Positions 46,084-60,010 of a stretch of 64,000 nucleotides of DNA are shown here, in pieces. The translations under genes were made by a program, and so were the position numbers. The notes under the pieces are model-generated. The model saw only the letters and a list, made by a program, of their open reading frames with translations, did not search any database and was not told where the DNA came from. Positions within the stretch are counted from its first letter, which is position 1. The number at the start of each line of letters is the position of its first letter. Origin of the DNA: Dendrobium chrysotoxum. Its lineage: Eukaryota > Streptophyta > Magnoliopsida > Asparagales > Orchidaceae. The stretch is taken from positions 7,130,001 through 7,194,000 of the forward strand of contig CM034315.1 of assembly GCA_019925795.1 (NCBI GenBank). Reading direction: 5' to 3'.

Positions 46084-46335
46084 TCAAAATAATTTTTTTT
46101 TGTATAGTTAGAACTGACTATAAATAAGATATAAATTCTTTATTTTTTATTTATGAAAAAAATTAAAATTAAATCTCAATCAGAATTTGAAAATTTTACC
46201 TATGAATTTTTAATAAATGTAAAATATTATGACACGGCTGAGTTGAGGTAAGATACACATGTTTTTTAGACACGAAAGTATCCATTGAGTGATCCTCTTG
46301 GTCCTTTCAAGTGGGTAATCCTTAGCTTTTCACGA
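46084..46335. other. Short intergenic spacer
   Basis: AT-rich sequence between the LINE and the MITE. Nothing else is seen. Confidence 0.5.
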
Positions 46336-46490
46336 ATTATTACGTGCGGTCACCGGAAGTCATTCGGAGGTCAATCAGGACATTCTATATCATCAATATG
46401 TTGTGTATCGTTATTATGTACAATTATATATCGAATGACATGACGTGTCTTAATTGACCTGCGAACAATCTGATGACCCCACATAATAAT
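46336..46490. mobile_element. MITE, same family as 6911-7059
   Basis: About 155 bp with two imperfect inverted arms of about 55 bp. The left arm starts ATTATTACGTGCGGTCA and the right arm, on the minus strand, ATTATTATGTGGGGTCA. Both arms include AGGTCAATYARGACA. The arms resemble those of the MITE upstream of the deSI-like gene (GTGCGGACATCGG, TTCGGAGG). No clear TSD. Confidence 0.65.
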
Positions 46491-46759
46491 CTCTCTCCGT
46501 AGACAGCCCGGTGCAGCAAAGATCTTCTTGAATAGGACGTGTAAACAAATATTGTACGGCGTTGGATAATATTGTAATTATGGTATCCAAAAAAGTGTTG
46601 TTATCATTATGTAAAAATAATTATGGGTTGTTCCAGACATGGCATAGTTTATTATTATTTTTTAAATGGGCAAATAATCACAAGTATGATTATATTAACA
46701 TATTTTGATATAAACTATATTAAAAAAATATTAATTTATTTTAAAAATAGTGATATATC

Positions 46760-46792
<33 letters not shown>

Positions 46793-49016
46793 ATTTTATT
46801 AATTTCAATATAAGTTAAATTAAATATTTTTTCCTAAATAATCATCATATTCCAGCAGTTTATGTTTGTAATAATTTTTTTAAGATTTTCTTTCCGTTAT
46901 AATCTTATTTACTTAAAATTTTCATGTTATTTTTGTCAAAAAAATTATGAGAAAAAAATAACTTTATATAATCTGAGTGTGGTAATTATAAGAAAAATAA
47001 TGTTTAAAATAAAAAAAATTATAATATTCATAATAATTAAAAAATATCTTGCACTAATTTCATGTCAAACAAATCTTTTATTTCATTTCATAACTTTTGA
47101 AAGAAATAATTCCAATGCTACTCTATGTTTCTATGAAATAATTGGCTTTAGTTTTGCAGTACTAAAAAGGGAATAAATGCAAACATAAATAGACACCAAA
47201 AAATTCAAGCTGGAATTTAATGCTGAATTGAAGAAGGGGAAATACATAATCATTACTCAAAATAATATATTTGACTTTCAAACGACCTATAGATTACATC
47301 ATATCTAAGAATGGTTATTTAATGTAGAAAAAATTTTAAAATAGTCCCCAAATTATTAATGATGTTGCCCTAAACATTGATTCAAATTTAATTTTTGTCC
47401 CGTACAAAATTGATCCCAATTTAGTCTTAAAGAGATCATTTTGATCAATTTTGTATAGTCGAGGAACTAAATTGGAGCAATGTTATACTCTAAGACTAAA
47501 ATGGTCATATGTGAATCAACGGGGGACTAATAAAAAATATAACATTTTTTATTAATTTGCAATGTAAAGTGGTATATTTATTTTTTTTCTCTACTAAATT
47601 TCATTTAATTCAAATTATTTATTTATTTAGTTATTGAGCTAGTTTTGAGTTTTTTTAATATTATTTAAATTGTTGATGAACTTTCTTATTTAGTTTCATG
47701 ATTTAATTTTAATGGAATGTTTAATAGCACTTCCAATCATATTTTTCAAAGCTAAAAAATAATTTTAATACTAAATCAGCAAAAATTGAATAAAAAATAA
47801 AATATAATTTTTTTTAATATTTTAGTTATTTTAAGAGGGTATATGTTAAATTTCAAAAAAGTTAAATGATAATTATCCAAATATAAATGTTCTTTGTCTA
47901 ACTTTTTGTAAAGAGAGTTGATTTTGCCTCCCCATGGCCAACTCAAAGCCACCTCAAATTTGGTTGATTTGTAGTGAAAGTTCAATAATTAATTCATCAA
48001 AGACATATAAATAGCACCATCATGCTAAAGTTGCTATAGGCATTGAATAAGGATGCATATTGGCATCCATATTTTTCATGCTCTCAACTTTTATTTATCT
48101 ATTTTTATGATGTGATTGTGCAAAAATGTACTTGATATAAATAAAATTTAATTTTAAAGTTCAAATTAGTATTTTGAAAATATTAATAAATTAAATTATT
48201 GATGCACTAACTCTAAAACATATGAAAATATTATGTCTTTATACTTCAAGTCAAGTATCTAATGCACTATTTTGAAGAAATGAATTGGGTGACCCTTTTT
48301 TTGCTTAGAAAGATTAAATGAATTGACTGGAGAAATTTGATTTTATTTGTCCGATAATGCTCTAAATTGAAAAAAAAAATATACTCGTTATTTTATTTCT
48401 TTCTTAGGAAAGTATGTTTGAAAGTTTTGTTCAGATTAAAAAATGAGTTCTTTCAATTGCAGAGTACTTATTTGAAGTCCGATAAGATAAACATTAATTC
48501 GAGCAAGAGTGGAATAAAGTTTGATCATGATTCAAATCATATATGAGATAAATTCAAAATTTGTTCTAATAATCTTCCAATCCTTATTTGAGATTTAGGA
48601 TTTTTAGAGCCTCTAAGCTCTCTAATCTTAAGCCAATTATGTTCACTGCTCCAAGTCCTGTTCCATGTAGAGTGGGGGACTATTTATAAATTTTTTAGAA
48701 GCATTCCTCATATATATGGAGAAAAATTGGAATACTTCATCGAACAATCCATATTGATTTTTCACTCATAGACCATTCACTGTACATTTAAGTACTTTAA
48801 TGATATTATAATTAAATGATCACGAGCTTATTTGATTTATGTTGTTGAAATATTTGATTTGACTGTAAGTATGCAAGAGTTGAAAATCATTTGTTTATCA
48901 AATGAATGTCTTGAAATTTCCAATTATGATTCAAAGGCTCCATTCGGGCTCAATATTCAAACTTGGATTAAACCACTATTCGTATTGATGGGCTCATCTC
49001 ATTGAGATATTTAATT
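46491..49016. other. AT-rich intergenic DNA, no gene
   Basis: Contains a (TA)n run (46760-46786). Several weak open frames are explained by AT-richness. I see no supported element. Confidence 0.5.
46760..46786. repeat. (TA)n microsatellite
   Basis: A pure TA dinucleotide run of about 27 bp. Confidence 0.9.
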
Positions 49017-50020
49017 TTGACATGCCATAAGAAAATTCATCTTGATTACCACAAATCTTGATGCAATATTTGAAAACTTTAAATCTCAAATTCAAAATCA
49101 TTCAAAGATCAACTTCAGCAAATTTATAGTCCAATTAAGCATTATTACAAGATAAACCCAATGATATCAAAGATGATCCAATTTAAGTCCAAATGAGCCC
49201 AAATCAAACAGTTCAAAAATAGTTAAAAATTTAAGATATTAATCAGAGAATTAAACAATCTACAAAACTTACTTACTTATAGTCAAAATGAGTGACTTGA
49301 GGAGATGAATCCAATGAATCTAGGATCACTTGATTCTGAGGCTATTAAAGTGATTAGATGTTGAATAAAAGATATATGATCAAGAGATTCGATATGAACT
49401 GTCAAATCGAGATTTAGGACATTGACTTAATTTACCAAAATGTCTACTCTACAAATTCTATAAATAAACCATCATTTTTCATGTGAAGGGGACCTAGACT
49501 TTAATTAGAAGAGAGTTGGAGATCTAAGAAACACTAGAGCTCTACTTGATGTTTAAATATGATGATTACCACCAGCCACCATTATCGCTTGACAGCCATT
49601 GTTCGACTGTCATCTGTCGTTTATCGCCACCTGATTACAATTGTTTAACTGACATCTCCCAATCGTTGTCACTTGTCTACCATTGTCTGATTATCATCTC
49701 TAGATTATGATCATTTGATTACCAATCATTATTACGTGATTTTTATTGTCTGACTATCATTACCTGATTAATATCATCTAGCCATGGCATGTTCAACATT
49801 CTCCCTCACATTTATTGGAATATAAATTTGTAATTCCGTCTTCTCTAATTGAGGAGGAGAGCGGATTTCTGTAACATATCCATATAAAGGACCATTCATC
49901 TAGTCAAGCTTCATAATTTTTTTCATTTTTTGAGTTATCTATGTAAAAATTCTAGTGAATACTTCATTTTCTTATTATACTTATGCATTGGATCTTCGTT
50001 AAAATGAAAACGTTAAAATT
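49017..50020 (+). repeat. Strongly diverged solo LTR-like copy of the ATTAT-TSD family
   Basis: Collinear with the LTRs at 4653 and 37873. It opens with TTCATCTTGATTACCAC / AATCTTGATGCAA and continues with AAATTTATAGTCCAATTAAG and CCAAATGAGCCCAAATCAAA. It then has CTATAAATAAACC (49458-49470) and ends near TTGGATCTTCGTTAAAATG, AACGTTAAAATTTATA. The GC-rich minisatellite is replaced by AT-rich degenerate ACTGTCATC / CACCTGATT phrases. Ends and TSD are not clear. Confidence 0.6.
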
Positions 50021-50485
50021 TATAATATGTTTAGGACAACTTTCTCATTGCTTTGATTTTCATACTGCAACCACTATTTTGTTTAGCTATTGGTTTTTTG
50101 CTTCTTTCTCTTTGCTTTCTAGAAATTTCTATAGTAAAAAGTTGCTTTTTATAACTAGAGTTGTTAATGTGTGGTAGCTTTAAGAAAATAGATGTTTAAT
50201 TATTTATTTATTTATTTAAAATAACATGTTTATAACATTTACAGAAACTTTTAAAAAATTTACTTTTCCTTACAATAACTTCACAACTATCTTTATAAAA
50301 TACTATAACCGTCCCAAACAATCCCTATCGCCGAAAATTTTCCATCATTTTCAACTATAGGTTTTTTTTTAATTTAAAGTTTGAATAATTCTAAATTTAA
50401 TTCGAAACTTTTTAATTTAAATATACGTCACGATTCATATCTTAAAATAAATAAGTGAATATCATTATCCTACACCATCTCTTTC

Positions 50486-50525
<40 letters not shown>

Positions 50526-52710
50526 ATTATTTCACAAAACAATCAATCTCTCTCTCTCTTTATTATTTCACAAAACAATCAAACATATGCAATAGCTATC
50601 AAACATTTTGTTTTCCCAACCTAATATCTCATCACACATTCCTATCAATATATTTTACGCCATGTATATATACATTTTTACCACACAATTACTAAAATGA
50701 ATATATTTTAACTGAAGCTGTAGCTCCCGCTTCGAGGTAAGATAAACTTGTTGTAGTTCTGCCACATATGATTCATCTTGATCTGTTGATCACAAATAGT
50801 TCAATCATCAAGAGGAGTTATTTTGTTGATCATAAAATTGTTTTAGTTCTGTCACAACTGAGTATTTGCCGAGTGCTTACTAAGTATTTATAAATACATA
50901 GCAAATACTCAGTAAATACGCAGCAAATTCGGACGGTTCTCTCTATCCTCCGCACTAATAATTTCTCATCAATCAAAAGATCTTGAATTTAAAACATACA
51001 TATATCTTAATTGACTCAAAAGTGCTAAAAAAAAAAATTGTAGCTTCTTACTCCAACCTAACTTGCTTCAAATGTTGGATCATATTAACGAGATGGCCCA
51101 TCAAAAACCTGCTGCAAAAGACTTTTCTTTCCATTTAATGCTTCTATACCACATTTGGCGTAGAGGAATGGTAGGACGTTTGGAAGAACTTTAATAGCTT
51201 TACAACCATTTGCTCATTATTTTACTCTTCCTCTTCAATCTAAGCTTTTTTAGACAATTTTTTATTACTTTTTTTTAATATAATTTTTTTAATTTAAACA
51301 AATTTTATATAAAAATTTACTTTAAAAATAATAAAAAATCATACTAAACGAAACCTAAGCTGTAGTGACAGAAAAAAAATTCTTTTGTATTCGTCTCCCA
51401 ATCATCCTTGTAATTCTTTCTCTCTCTATCTATTTACGTAACAACTGCTGCCTCTGAGTACTTTCCATAGTTCTTTCTGAATTTGTCAGTTCTCGGTACG
51501 CAGCTTCATCGTTTGAATCACAATAACTGGCATTTAATGCAGTAACTCAACCACCGAATTTAACCTGGATTCATAAATTATTCTATCTACCATCCATTAA
51601 TTCCTTCAGCTGCACGTCGAAAACTTTTAAAAAAAATAAATAAATGATTATATGGACCAGAAGATGTGGACGTCAGTACATCGATCTCTCTCTGTCGAAG
51701 GAAATCATCCAGGTTTAAGTGGTGATTAAACACCTTTAATTTGAGTGGGATTTTCAGATTTTGTCCGTATATTGTTCTCTGAGTTTGGATAAAAAACATG
51801 ACCGGCTTCTCCTACACTCTTTAATATTCTTTCACATACTTCTTCAATATTTAGCTCAAAAATAAAATACTATGTTAATGAAAAGAGAGATTTACATACA
51901 TAGTATGTAATTTATACATTTCATTTGTAAGTTTTCTTATTTATATCATCTAGCCGTCTATTAATAATATTATTTAATATTATTGGAACAAGGTCGAATG
52001 CAAGCACATCGATATAGTCGGACTGAGCTTTTGCGAACATGGGGGACGTGACGGGTGGGTCAGATGAAGTTTATGAGCAAGCGGGTTGTACCTTATAGGT
52101 AGGCGATAATAGAGCTCCCATGCATTGTAGCTCTTGGACTGACCAATTTAGATATGAAATATATAAATTAAATAATTTTGAGTGTTTGGAAGATAAATCT
52201 CACTAATTATTATTAAGCATTTCACCCATAAATACGATAAGTTGGATGAAATATCACAATTTTTTTTGAATGAAATGCATTGCTTTAAGAAATATCTTAA
52301 TTTATACAAGGAATCCACAATCCCATGCAACCAAAATCCCCACCAGCACTGATACATCAACTCATCACTGTAGCTACAGTTTCTGACCACCTTTGATTAT
52401 CTTATTGACACTAATCTCCAAGCATCAACATAGATTTGACCATTGCATTCAAATCCCCAACAACACTACTTTTATTGCTTAACCATCCATCATTTCAAAC
52501 CGACATAAAACCTGAAGGCTAAATATAACAATAAAATCAATTATTTTTTCTTAAAAGAAGTTAAATCACATATTCATTGATCAGCCAAACTCTTTGCAGC
52601 CTATTAATTCAATGCAGAATTTAAAAAAAAAAATTCTCTTAATCATTTTTTAATTATTTTTAGAAGCTCGACCTATTAAAGACCACTCCCCAGCATGCAA
52701 CAATTTATTA
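50021..52710. other. Intergenic DNA upstream of the GDSL gene
   Basis: Contains a (CT)n run at 50488-50524 and a small inverted repeat near 50862-50912 (GAGTATTTGC ... GCAAATACTC). No gene is recognised. Confidence 0.5.
50488..50524. repeat. (CT)n microsatellite
   Basis: A pure CT run of about 36 bp, with a second shorter run about 25 bp downstream. Confidence 0.9.
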
Positions 52711-52711
52711 C

Positions 52712-52718
52712 TATAAAC
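52712..52718 (+). promoter_or_regulatory. Candidate TATA box of the GDSL gene
   Basis: TATAAAC about 110 bp before the first in-frame ATG (52825) and 175 bp before the preferred ATG (52888). This is a plausible distance for a plant core promoter plus leader. Support is positional only. Confidence 0.35.
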
Positions 52719-52824
52719 AAATATAGTATAAAACTTAACGTGTTTCTACGTGCTTATAGCTCACCTCCTATTGCATAAGCCATAGTAATTAAGCTTCTTC
52801 CTTCCTCTTCGCATCTACAAATAC

Positions 52825-55800
52825 ATGACAACAATCAGTCTATGTTCTCCACATATATCCCAACACTTTCCTCCTAGTTCCTCTCCAATGGAGCTTAAAG
52901 CCCTCACCTTCAAGCTTGTATTTTTCCTCATCTTCTCTCTCACCACCTCTGTACAAACTGACTCCAAAACTCAAGAAATAAAAGGAATGTTTGTGTTTGG
53001 CAGCTCCTTGGTCGATAATGGCAACAACAACTTCTTGAAGAACTCAAGAGCGAAGGCAGATTACTCTCCTTATGGCATAGACTTCCCTCTTGGTCCTTCG
53101 GGTAGATTCTCCAATGGAAGAAATGTCATTGATGTGCTTGGTGAGCTTCTCAGTCTTCCCTGCTATATTCCACCTTTTGCTGACCCGAGGACCCGTAGGA
53201 GAAGGATTGTTCATGGAGTCAACTATGCATCAGGGGGGTCGGGAATACTTGATGAAACCGGAGAATTGGCAGTATGTTTTTGGGCTTATTTGATCTTTGC
53301 ATTAATTACTGTTCAATTCTAATGTTTTGTTTGCTTCTGTTTTTTATACGTTTTGTTGTATAGGAAGAAAGGTGGAAAAAAAAATAAAAATGGTGGGGTT
53401 GTTTAGATGAAAAAATTTATAAAAAAATTCACCATTTGCTTATATAAAATTTGCAGCTGATCATAGAGTAAATTTTATAAATTTACGTTTGAAAAAATGT
53501 AAACTCATATATAAGCTCTGCCAAACAATGCCTGCAATATATATCTTGCTTTTTTACAGTGATTGCAAATGCTGCAAGCTTAGTTGTGGGCTTAGCAGTG
53601 AAGGATCCTCATTCTTTAAAAAAATAAAGTTACCTATGACTATATTATTTAAAGTATAAATAAATATTATTTTTTAGCAAAAATTTCAATGTTATTGCTA
53701 CTAATTTTAAATCATATATATATTTGTTATTTTAGCCTTTTTATTTCATAAATTTGATTGTTGCTAGCCTCATTGAAATTTTAGTTGCAATTTTATAAAA
53801 AAATATGATAAAAAATTTAGTAGCATTATCATGGCTCATTATATATATAATCAGAAGCTCAAAACTGTAAATATATTTTTTTTTTGCAGCAGCTCAAATT
53901 ACTATTACTGGAAAATGGTTATTTTTTTAGCTCTAAAAAGCATCAAAATCTAAATATTCACCATAGAAGTTCTCATAATTGTAGCATTCAAAAGCTCTAG
54001 GCTTTGTGAGTAGGAGCTCTGAAGTAGATCTTCTTTATCCCTCTACCTCTCCACTTCTTTGGAGTACTTGTGAAAATTTAGGAGCGTCTATAGTATCATC
54101 TCTGTCAAATTTTCTCCTGCTTTCCTTATGAATGTTGGTCATCAAAGAATTATGCTCCAATCCCACATTAAAATAGCAGGTTTCTCATTAACAGCAATAT
54201 CAGTCACTGAAACTCTCGAGCTTTTGAGGTCCAGAAGTATATGCGATTGTCCTGAATCTGAATCATGTGTTAATTAAATTTATTGCATTTTCTTCCATCA
54301 AAAGATCAAGTGCTTGAATGATGACTTTGCTGAGTTTGTGGAGAAGAGTAGATTGTAGCAAAGAAGAACAGATATATTTGCAGTATTCTGACTGGTTGTA
54401 ATATCATTACCAGAGCATTGAGACAAGCTAGAAATGTTACTAATGGCTTGGATAGTGATATGATTTTAGAAATGTTACTAATGACAAGACTAAAGAGGGA
54501 GTTGAAGGTAAACTTGAAGTCTGGAGATCAACCTTAGAGTCTAAAGGTTTTCGCTTGAGTAGATCTAAAACTGAATATATGGAGTGTAATTTTAGCAGTA
54601 ATAGACCTAGTGAGGGGATTGTGACTTTGGGCGATCAAGTCATTAATAAGAGTACACGTTTTAGATATCTTGGATCTATTGTTCAGAGTGATGGTGAAAT
54701 AGATGGGGATGTTATCAGTAGAATTCAAGTTGGATGGTTGAAGTGGAGGAATGCATCGGGCTTGTTGTGTGATAGAAAAGTCCCCCTTAAACTTAAGGGA
54801 AAATTCTATAAGATGGTAGTGAGACCTGCAATGCTTTATGGTGCAGAATGTTGGCCATTAAAAGAGAAGCATAATACTAAGTTATGTGTTGCGGAGATGA
54901 GGATGCTTAGGTGGATGAGTGGATTTACTCTTAGAGACAGGATACGAAATGAGCATATACGTGAAAAGGTTGGAGTAGCTCCAGTGGAGGATAAGATTAG
55001 AGAGAGTCGCCTTAGATGGTTTGGTCACATAAAACGGCGGCCTTCCGATGACCCAGTTAGGAAAGTAGAGGTATTAGATTTGACTTATGTTAAGAAAGGT
55101 AGAGGTAGACCTAAAAAGACTTGGTTAGAAAATATTAGAAATGATCTTTCTCTATTAGATTTAAACGAGAATTTGACTTTGAACCGGACACAATGGAGAA
55201 AAAGGATTCATGTTGCCGACCCCACGTAGTGGGACAAAGGCTTGTTATTGTTGTTGTTGTCTTGTTTGATTGCTTATAAAGCTGATATGCTCAAGGCTTA
55301 GGCTTTTTTTATTTATGTATACAAAATAAAAATTGAAATCTGGTGTAACTCTTTTGTTTTGGAAGAAAACCTCTAATCTTTTATTTTAGTAATTCATTTT
55401 AATTATTATGATAATACAAATCAATAAAGAGTCAAATATTAATTTGAATGATTTAAGAAAAAAAATATAGCATCAACTGTTATCTGAACAATTGATTTTC
55501 GGCAATTTGAAGGTGAACTTGTATGTATTATATAGATTGTAAATAGGTTTCTTTTGACTGCAGGGGGAGGTAGTCAGCTTAAGCCAGCAAATAAGGAACT
55601 TTCAAAATAGAACGCTACCAGACTTTGAGGCTCAGCTCAGAGCAAGATCCAAAGGCAGATTTTCTGATGACTATCTATCAGACTATTTGTTTGTTGTTGG
55701 AACAGGTGGAAATGATTACTTGCTCAACTATTTTGCACCTGCTAAGGAGAAAAAACCTTCACTCTCACAGTTTACAGAGGTTCTAATGTCGAAATTGACA

Positions 55801-57272
55801 CGACAGCTCAAGGTATTTGCCCTATCTATGCATCAACTATATGAACTGCATGCGTTACATCAGTTTCTGATCAACTGCATGTTTGTCCAATTAAAGGAAA
55901 GTATACTTATTCGCTCTTGCTTGTACATGATCTTGCCCAAAGTGAAGAATACAGAGGAGTTTCTTTTTGGTAGCTTTTACCAGCCAAGTTACCTTTTAAA
56001 AAGAACATTTGGATGTAAATTTAGACTTCGTTTGAGACGGCTTTCTTACTGTTTCTTAAAGCAGCTTTCTAGTACAAAATTTTTTTTTTTTGGGTAAACC
56101 GGGGGCAAAAGCCCATGTATTAAAATCAAAATTCAAATACAAGTAAACCTATAAGAGAATGAGAACAACGAAAAAAACAAACAAAAACCTATCCAAGTGC
56201 CATAAAAAATTGGCACTGGGCAAAATACAATCCACCTGACTCAGAGAAAAGGAACCAGAACCCAATCATCAGAAAAATCAGAAAACATCCCTTGAAGCCA
56301 CGAAGCCGTGGGGTGGCTCAGGTTGCCAAAAAAATGGACCCAGCCTCATAAGCAGTAAGATGGCCATCACTAAAATTGTACTAGAAAGCTGCTTTAAGAA
56401 GCAGTAAGAAAGTCGTTCCAAACGAAACCTTTATCTCTAGGAATCAGAATTCAACCAAAAGTTTAAGGGAAAGATGGAATGTCACTTCACCTTCTAAACA
56501 ATTCTTATTTTACAAAAATGGAATAATCTACTACCATATTTATTTGAATTCACATCTAAAGACTGATTTAACAATAACCAAACGAAGATCATAATGCATG
56601 TCTTTGTACTTGAATTTACATTAATCATGGCATTATCAAGCTTGATTGCTAACATATTTTATGCATCTAACAACTTTGTTATGCAGAAACTCTACAGACA
56701 TGGAGCTAGAAAATTTGTTCTCTTCTCTATCCAACCAATTGGTTGCATACCAGTTGCAAGAGCAAACCTACAAATAAGCAATGGAAGTTGCATCGAGGCC
56801 CTGAATGAAGCAGCTCTTCTATTCAACAACCTTCTTAAATCACAAGCCCTCAGCTTGAAGCACAAAATGCCTGGCTCCAATCTTATCTTCGTCAACTCCT
56901 ATAATATTATAAGATCCATCATAGACAATCCTCACGCTCATGGTATTGGAATTAACATTTTACATCATAACGCAATGACAAAAGATTACCAAAGAAAGCC
57001 TTAAATCATAAATTTAGTTTATTAGAAGTACCATGTTTTTTGTAGGATTTTCTGATGCAAGTCGAGGTTGCTGTGAGCTCTCAGCACATAAAGGAGAGGG
57101 TATACTGTGCAAGAGAGGAGGGACAACATGCAGTAATCGAACAAGCCATGTATTCTTTGATGGCCTTCACCCGACCGATGCTGTGAATTTGAGGATAGCA
57201 CAAAAGGCTTATAGTTCCAGTCTTTTGGAAGAAGCCTATCCCACTAATGTGAAAAAATTAGTTTATATGTAG
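52825..57272 (+). CDS. GDSL-type esterase/lipase (SGNH hydrolase), secreted, four exons
   Basis: Exons are 52825-53271, 55564-55812, 56687-56942 and 57046-57272, all GT-AG, joining to one open frame of 392 codons. The ATG at 52888 (MELKALTF) is preferred, giving 371 residues, the usual family length, with a hydrophobic signal peptide directly after it. In that numbering block I is FVFGSSLVDNGNNN with nucleophile Ser40; the usual GDSL Asp is replaced by Ser39. Block II is NYASGGSGIL, block III is GTGGND (Asn178), and block V is DGLHPTD (Asp335, His338). All catalytic residues are therefore present. GDSL enzymes of this plant family hydrolyse esters in the cell wall or apoplast, in cutin and lipid metabolism; the substrate here is unknown. 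Intron 1 (2.3 kb) contains a LINE fragment. Confidence 0.93.
54483..55255 (+). mobile_element. 5'-truncated LINE in intron 1 of the GDSL gene
   Basis: The body begins just after the position of the RT catalytic box (DKTKEGVEGK) and runs to the LINE C-terminus, then to a TTG-repeat tail at about 55240-55260. It is in sense orientation with the host gene. It is the longest copy of the LINE 3' half in this window. I could not identify its target duplication. Confidence 0.85.
54555..55229 (+). pseudogene. C-terminal half of LINE ORF2
   Basis: A 224-codon frame that is still open: RSKTEYMECNFS, FRYLGSIVQSDGEIDGDV, KWRNASGLLCDRKVPLK, MLYGAECWPLKEKH, RMLRWMSGFTLRDRIRNEHI, LRWFGHIKRRPSDDPVR, GRGRPKKTWLENIRNDL, ending RKRIHVADPT. 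It lacks endonuclease and the RT palm, so it is inactive. The intact frame suggests it is fairly young compared with the broken copy at 44694-46066. Confidence 0.85.
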
Positions 57273-58889
57273 TTTAGAATGGGTAGTGTAGAAGTTTTTA
57301 TAAAGTAGACCACTGCTAGTTTGGTTTGTTTTGGTTGTTAGGTAGGTGTGCCTAATTAGGTTGAAATGTGTCTAATTAGAAAGGGTTTGTGAATATAATC
57401 TGTGTGGTATTAGGCTTGGCATGTTGAGCTAAATGTGTCATGTAATGTTCTTATATTGACATCATTCTAATTATTGTGTTTTAATCATATTGTGAAAGTT
57501 TTGGAATATCTATCCAACATCCGATTTATCTTTTAATAAATATAGTCAATAAACATCGGTATGATCTTCACTAAAAGTAATTAACCAATATTAGAAGTAA
57601 AGATTTTGAGATTTGGAGGGCCCCCAAATATCACTATGCATAAATGAAAAAGGCTTGATAATTTTATATGACTTAAGACTTAAAGACGGCTCTTTCATAT
57701 TTGGCTAAGTTGATGGTAAGTTGATGAATTTCACATTAAAAAGTTATCTTATTATTAAAATAAAGAAGGAAACAAGTTTTTTAAGACTAAAAAGATAAAA
57801 TTATTCAACCTTTAATATCACAAATTGTTTGATATTTTTCTTGATAAGAGGAGAGATTCCAAGTTGATTGTAAGGATATGTTTAATCTCTTTGGATTCCT
57901 CATAAAAGCAGTATAACCTTCAAATCTTATTAGTATTGCCAATTGAATTTCTTGTTCTTTGGGCCTAAAATTCATAATATTTAGGTTTGAAATCAATTGC
58001 AACCTTTAGATATTTTGGTTATGAGGTTTTCATGTAAGGGAGTATAATCTAAGAGTAGGCGAATACAATCGAACTATCATATAATCTAACACTCCTAAGT
58101 CATAGATTCCAGATTCATAACCTACTCGATAGTACATGTAAGAGGCAATATTGGAAGGTTGCTTCTAAAAAAAATTGAAAGCTTTTTCATGTGCGAGTAA
58201 TTCGTGTAAAATATTCAATTGCTCTTTGTTCTAAAAAATGTTACAAAGGTTGTCAATGGTTCTTATTTTTAATCCCCTATTTTAGGTTTCATAAATATGT
58301 GTACCTTTATGTTTATAAGTATTTTGTAGATATTAAAGTATCATAATAGAACCCAATAAAAAAATGTACAACGCTTCACAGAATACCCATATATGCTACG
58401 CACTACTTTAGACACGTGTCACATCTTGATTGACTAAAGGAGAGCGAGGTCGGAAGGCTTCGACATGTCCAGTTATGCTGAGTAGATAAAGGCAAGGGTG
58501 CTTGGGCGAGCGCTGATATGAATGGGTATTGGCGGTTGGCTAGTTAGTTAACGTGACCGGCAACTTGTATGGATGCTCTGAGATCGCCTAAGTAGAGAGA
58601 GGAGAGAGAGATGCTATCATGGGAAGGAAGAACTCTAGCTCGGATTGTCGCAATGAGTAGAATTGAGGGTCCCATCTAGCTGAGTTTGGTGAAAATGGTC
58701 ACCATAGAAGAGACAGAGTGACTAATATGTGATATAGGCACGTGGCAAGTGCTAAGCTGCCAACTATGGAGAGTAATCCAATTTTTCCCATGCAGGGCAA
58801 ACTCCTGGGAAGGTTTGAGTAAGTAATGTCTGTTGGTCACTTCAGGCTAGTTCTCCTAAGCGCATCCAATGATTTATCCAAGTGGCCCC
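57273..58889. other. 3' UTR of the GDSL gene and intergenic DNA
   Basis: TTTTAATAAATATAG near 57530 is a possible polyadenylation signal, about 260 bp after the stop codon. Beyond that no gene or complete repeat is recognised. Confidence 0.4.
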
Positions 58890-60010
58890 TTATGGGATCT
58901 GAAAATTCAGCCCCAGCCTTCGCCCGCTTTGCTTTCTTCGGGGGGAGTTTTAACGGATTTAAGTTCTGCGGTAAATTTTGGAAGGTAGATGGGTTTGTAG
59001 ATAAGACACTACCCAGAGATTTCGCCCTCATTTTGCGAGGATTTTATGATCTGAGTTCTGGTTTCCTATAGGCGCAAGCCCCTATAGTTAATTACCCCTC
59101 TCGATAACGAGAGAGAACTTTCGATTAAGGCTAGTCGTCAATTAGATACGTAGAGACACGTGCATCTGGCATATAGTAGCAGCATAAATATTTTGGAATA
59201 GTTGGAGAATTTGAGAATTTAAAAGATTGGAAGACTTGAAGATTTAATATTTAAAATTGGAAATTGCACCCTCTTGCACTTAAAGCACATGGTGGGGGAA
59301 TGGATAATGGACCCGATCAAGATCCCATGGTTCCGTCATCCCGGGCCATCGTGGTCCCTAGTCTACTTAGTCAGAGGAGGTAGTCGACCCAACCTGACAG
59401 AAGGATCCTTGTCGGCAGCCATGGGCTGCTTCGTCCAAGGGAACCTGGTAGACCTGGGGTGGGTATTTGTCTAAGGGGACAAAGTTGAATCCACCTTAGC
59501 TAACAGAGGGCTTTGTGCCATATCAATCATATCTTATTGATTCATATCTCAAGGATTTGATGTCAATAAGGAACGTATTGGCTCTGACCATAACCGGTAT
59601 CATGTGGTACCATTTAACGACAAAACCACTCGGTTCAGAGGGCCCCGAGTCATAACCGTTTATCCTGCAGTGCCATTTGGCGGTAAAACTTCCAGTTAGA
59701 GGACACGTACCACATCCTTACTGATAGGAGATTATTTGAGAATGGATCTTAGTGATATTTTTAACTAGTCATTAGCTCCATGTGAGTTGAAGTAAATTTT
59801 AATTTTTCCATCTCGATAAACTATTACGGAGGGTGGATGGATATTATGCTTTAAGTGATTTGATGGATTGAATCTGATTTTAAATATTTGGAATTTGGGA
59901 TCGTTTTGGAGATTTGGATTTTATGGAAATTTGGGTGGAATTTAAAAGTATAGAGTATTTGAAATTGACCCCTCCAGTTGAGATTAACATTCAACACGTC
60001 CATCATCAGA
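58890..60010 (+). repeat. Unclassified interspersed repeat, copy 2
   Basis: Collinear with 12530-13510 and richer in CG, so it is probably less decayed. It carries TTCGCCCTCATTTTGCGAGG, TATAGTTAATTACCCC, CTCGATAACGAGAGAG, AGTCAGAGGAGGTAGTCGA and TTTGTCTAAGGGGACAAAG. A related fragment of about 40 bp (CCCCTATGGTTAATTAC) appears at about 24460-24500. No conserved ORF. Confidence 0.6.

Noticed and set aside
55687..56097. 136-codon frame read as a separate gene
   Set aside because: Its first part is exon 2 of the GDSL gene; the remainder is read-through into intron 2.
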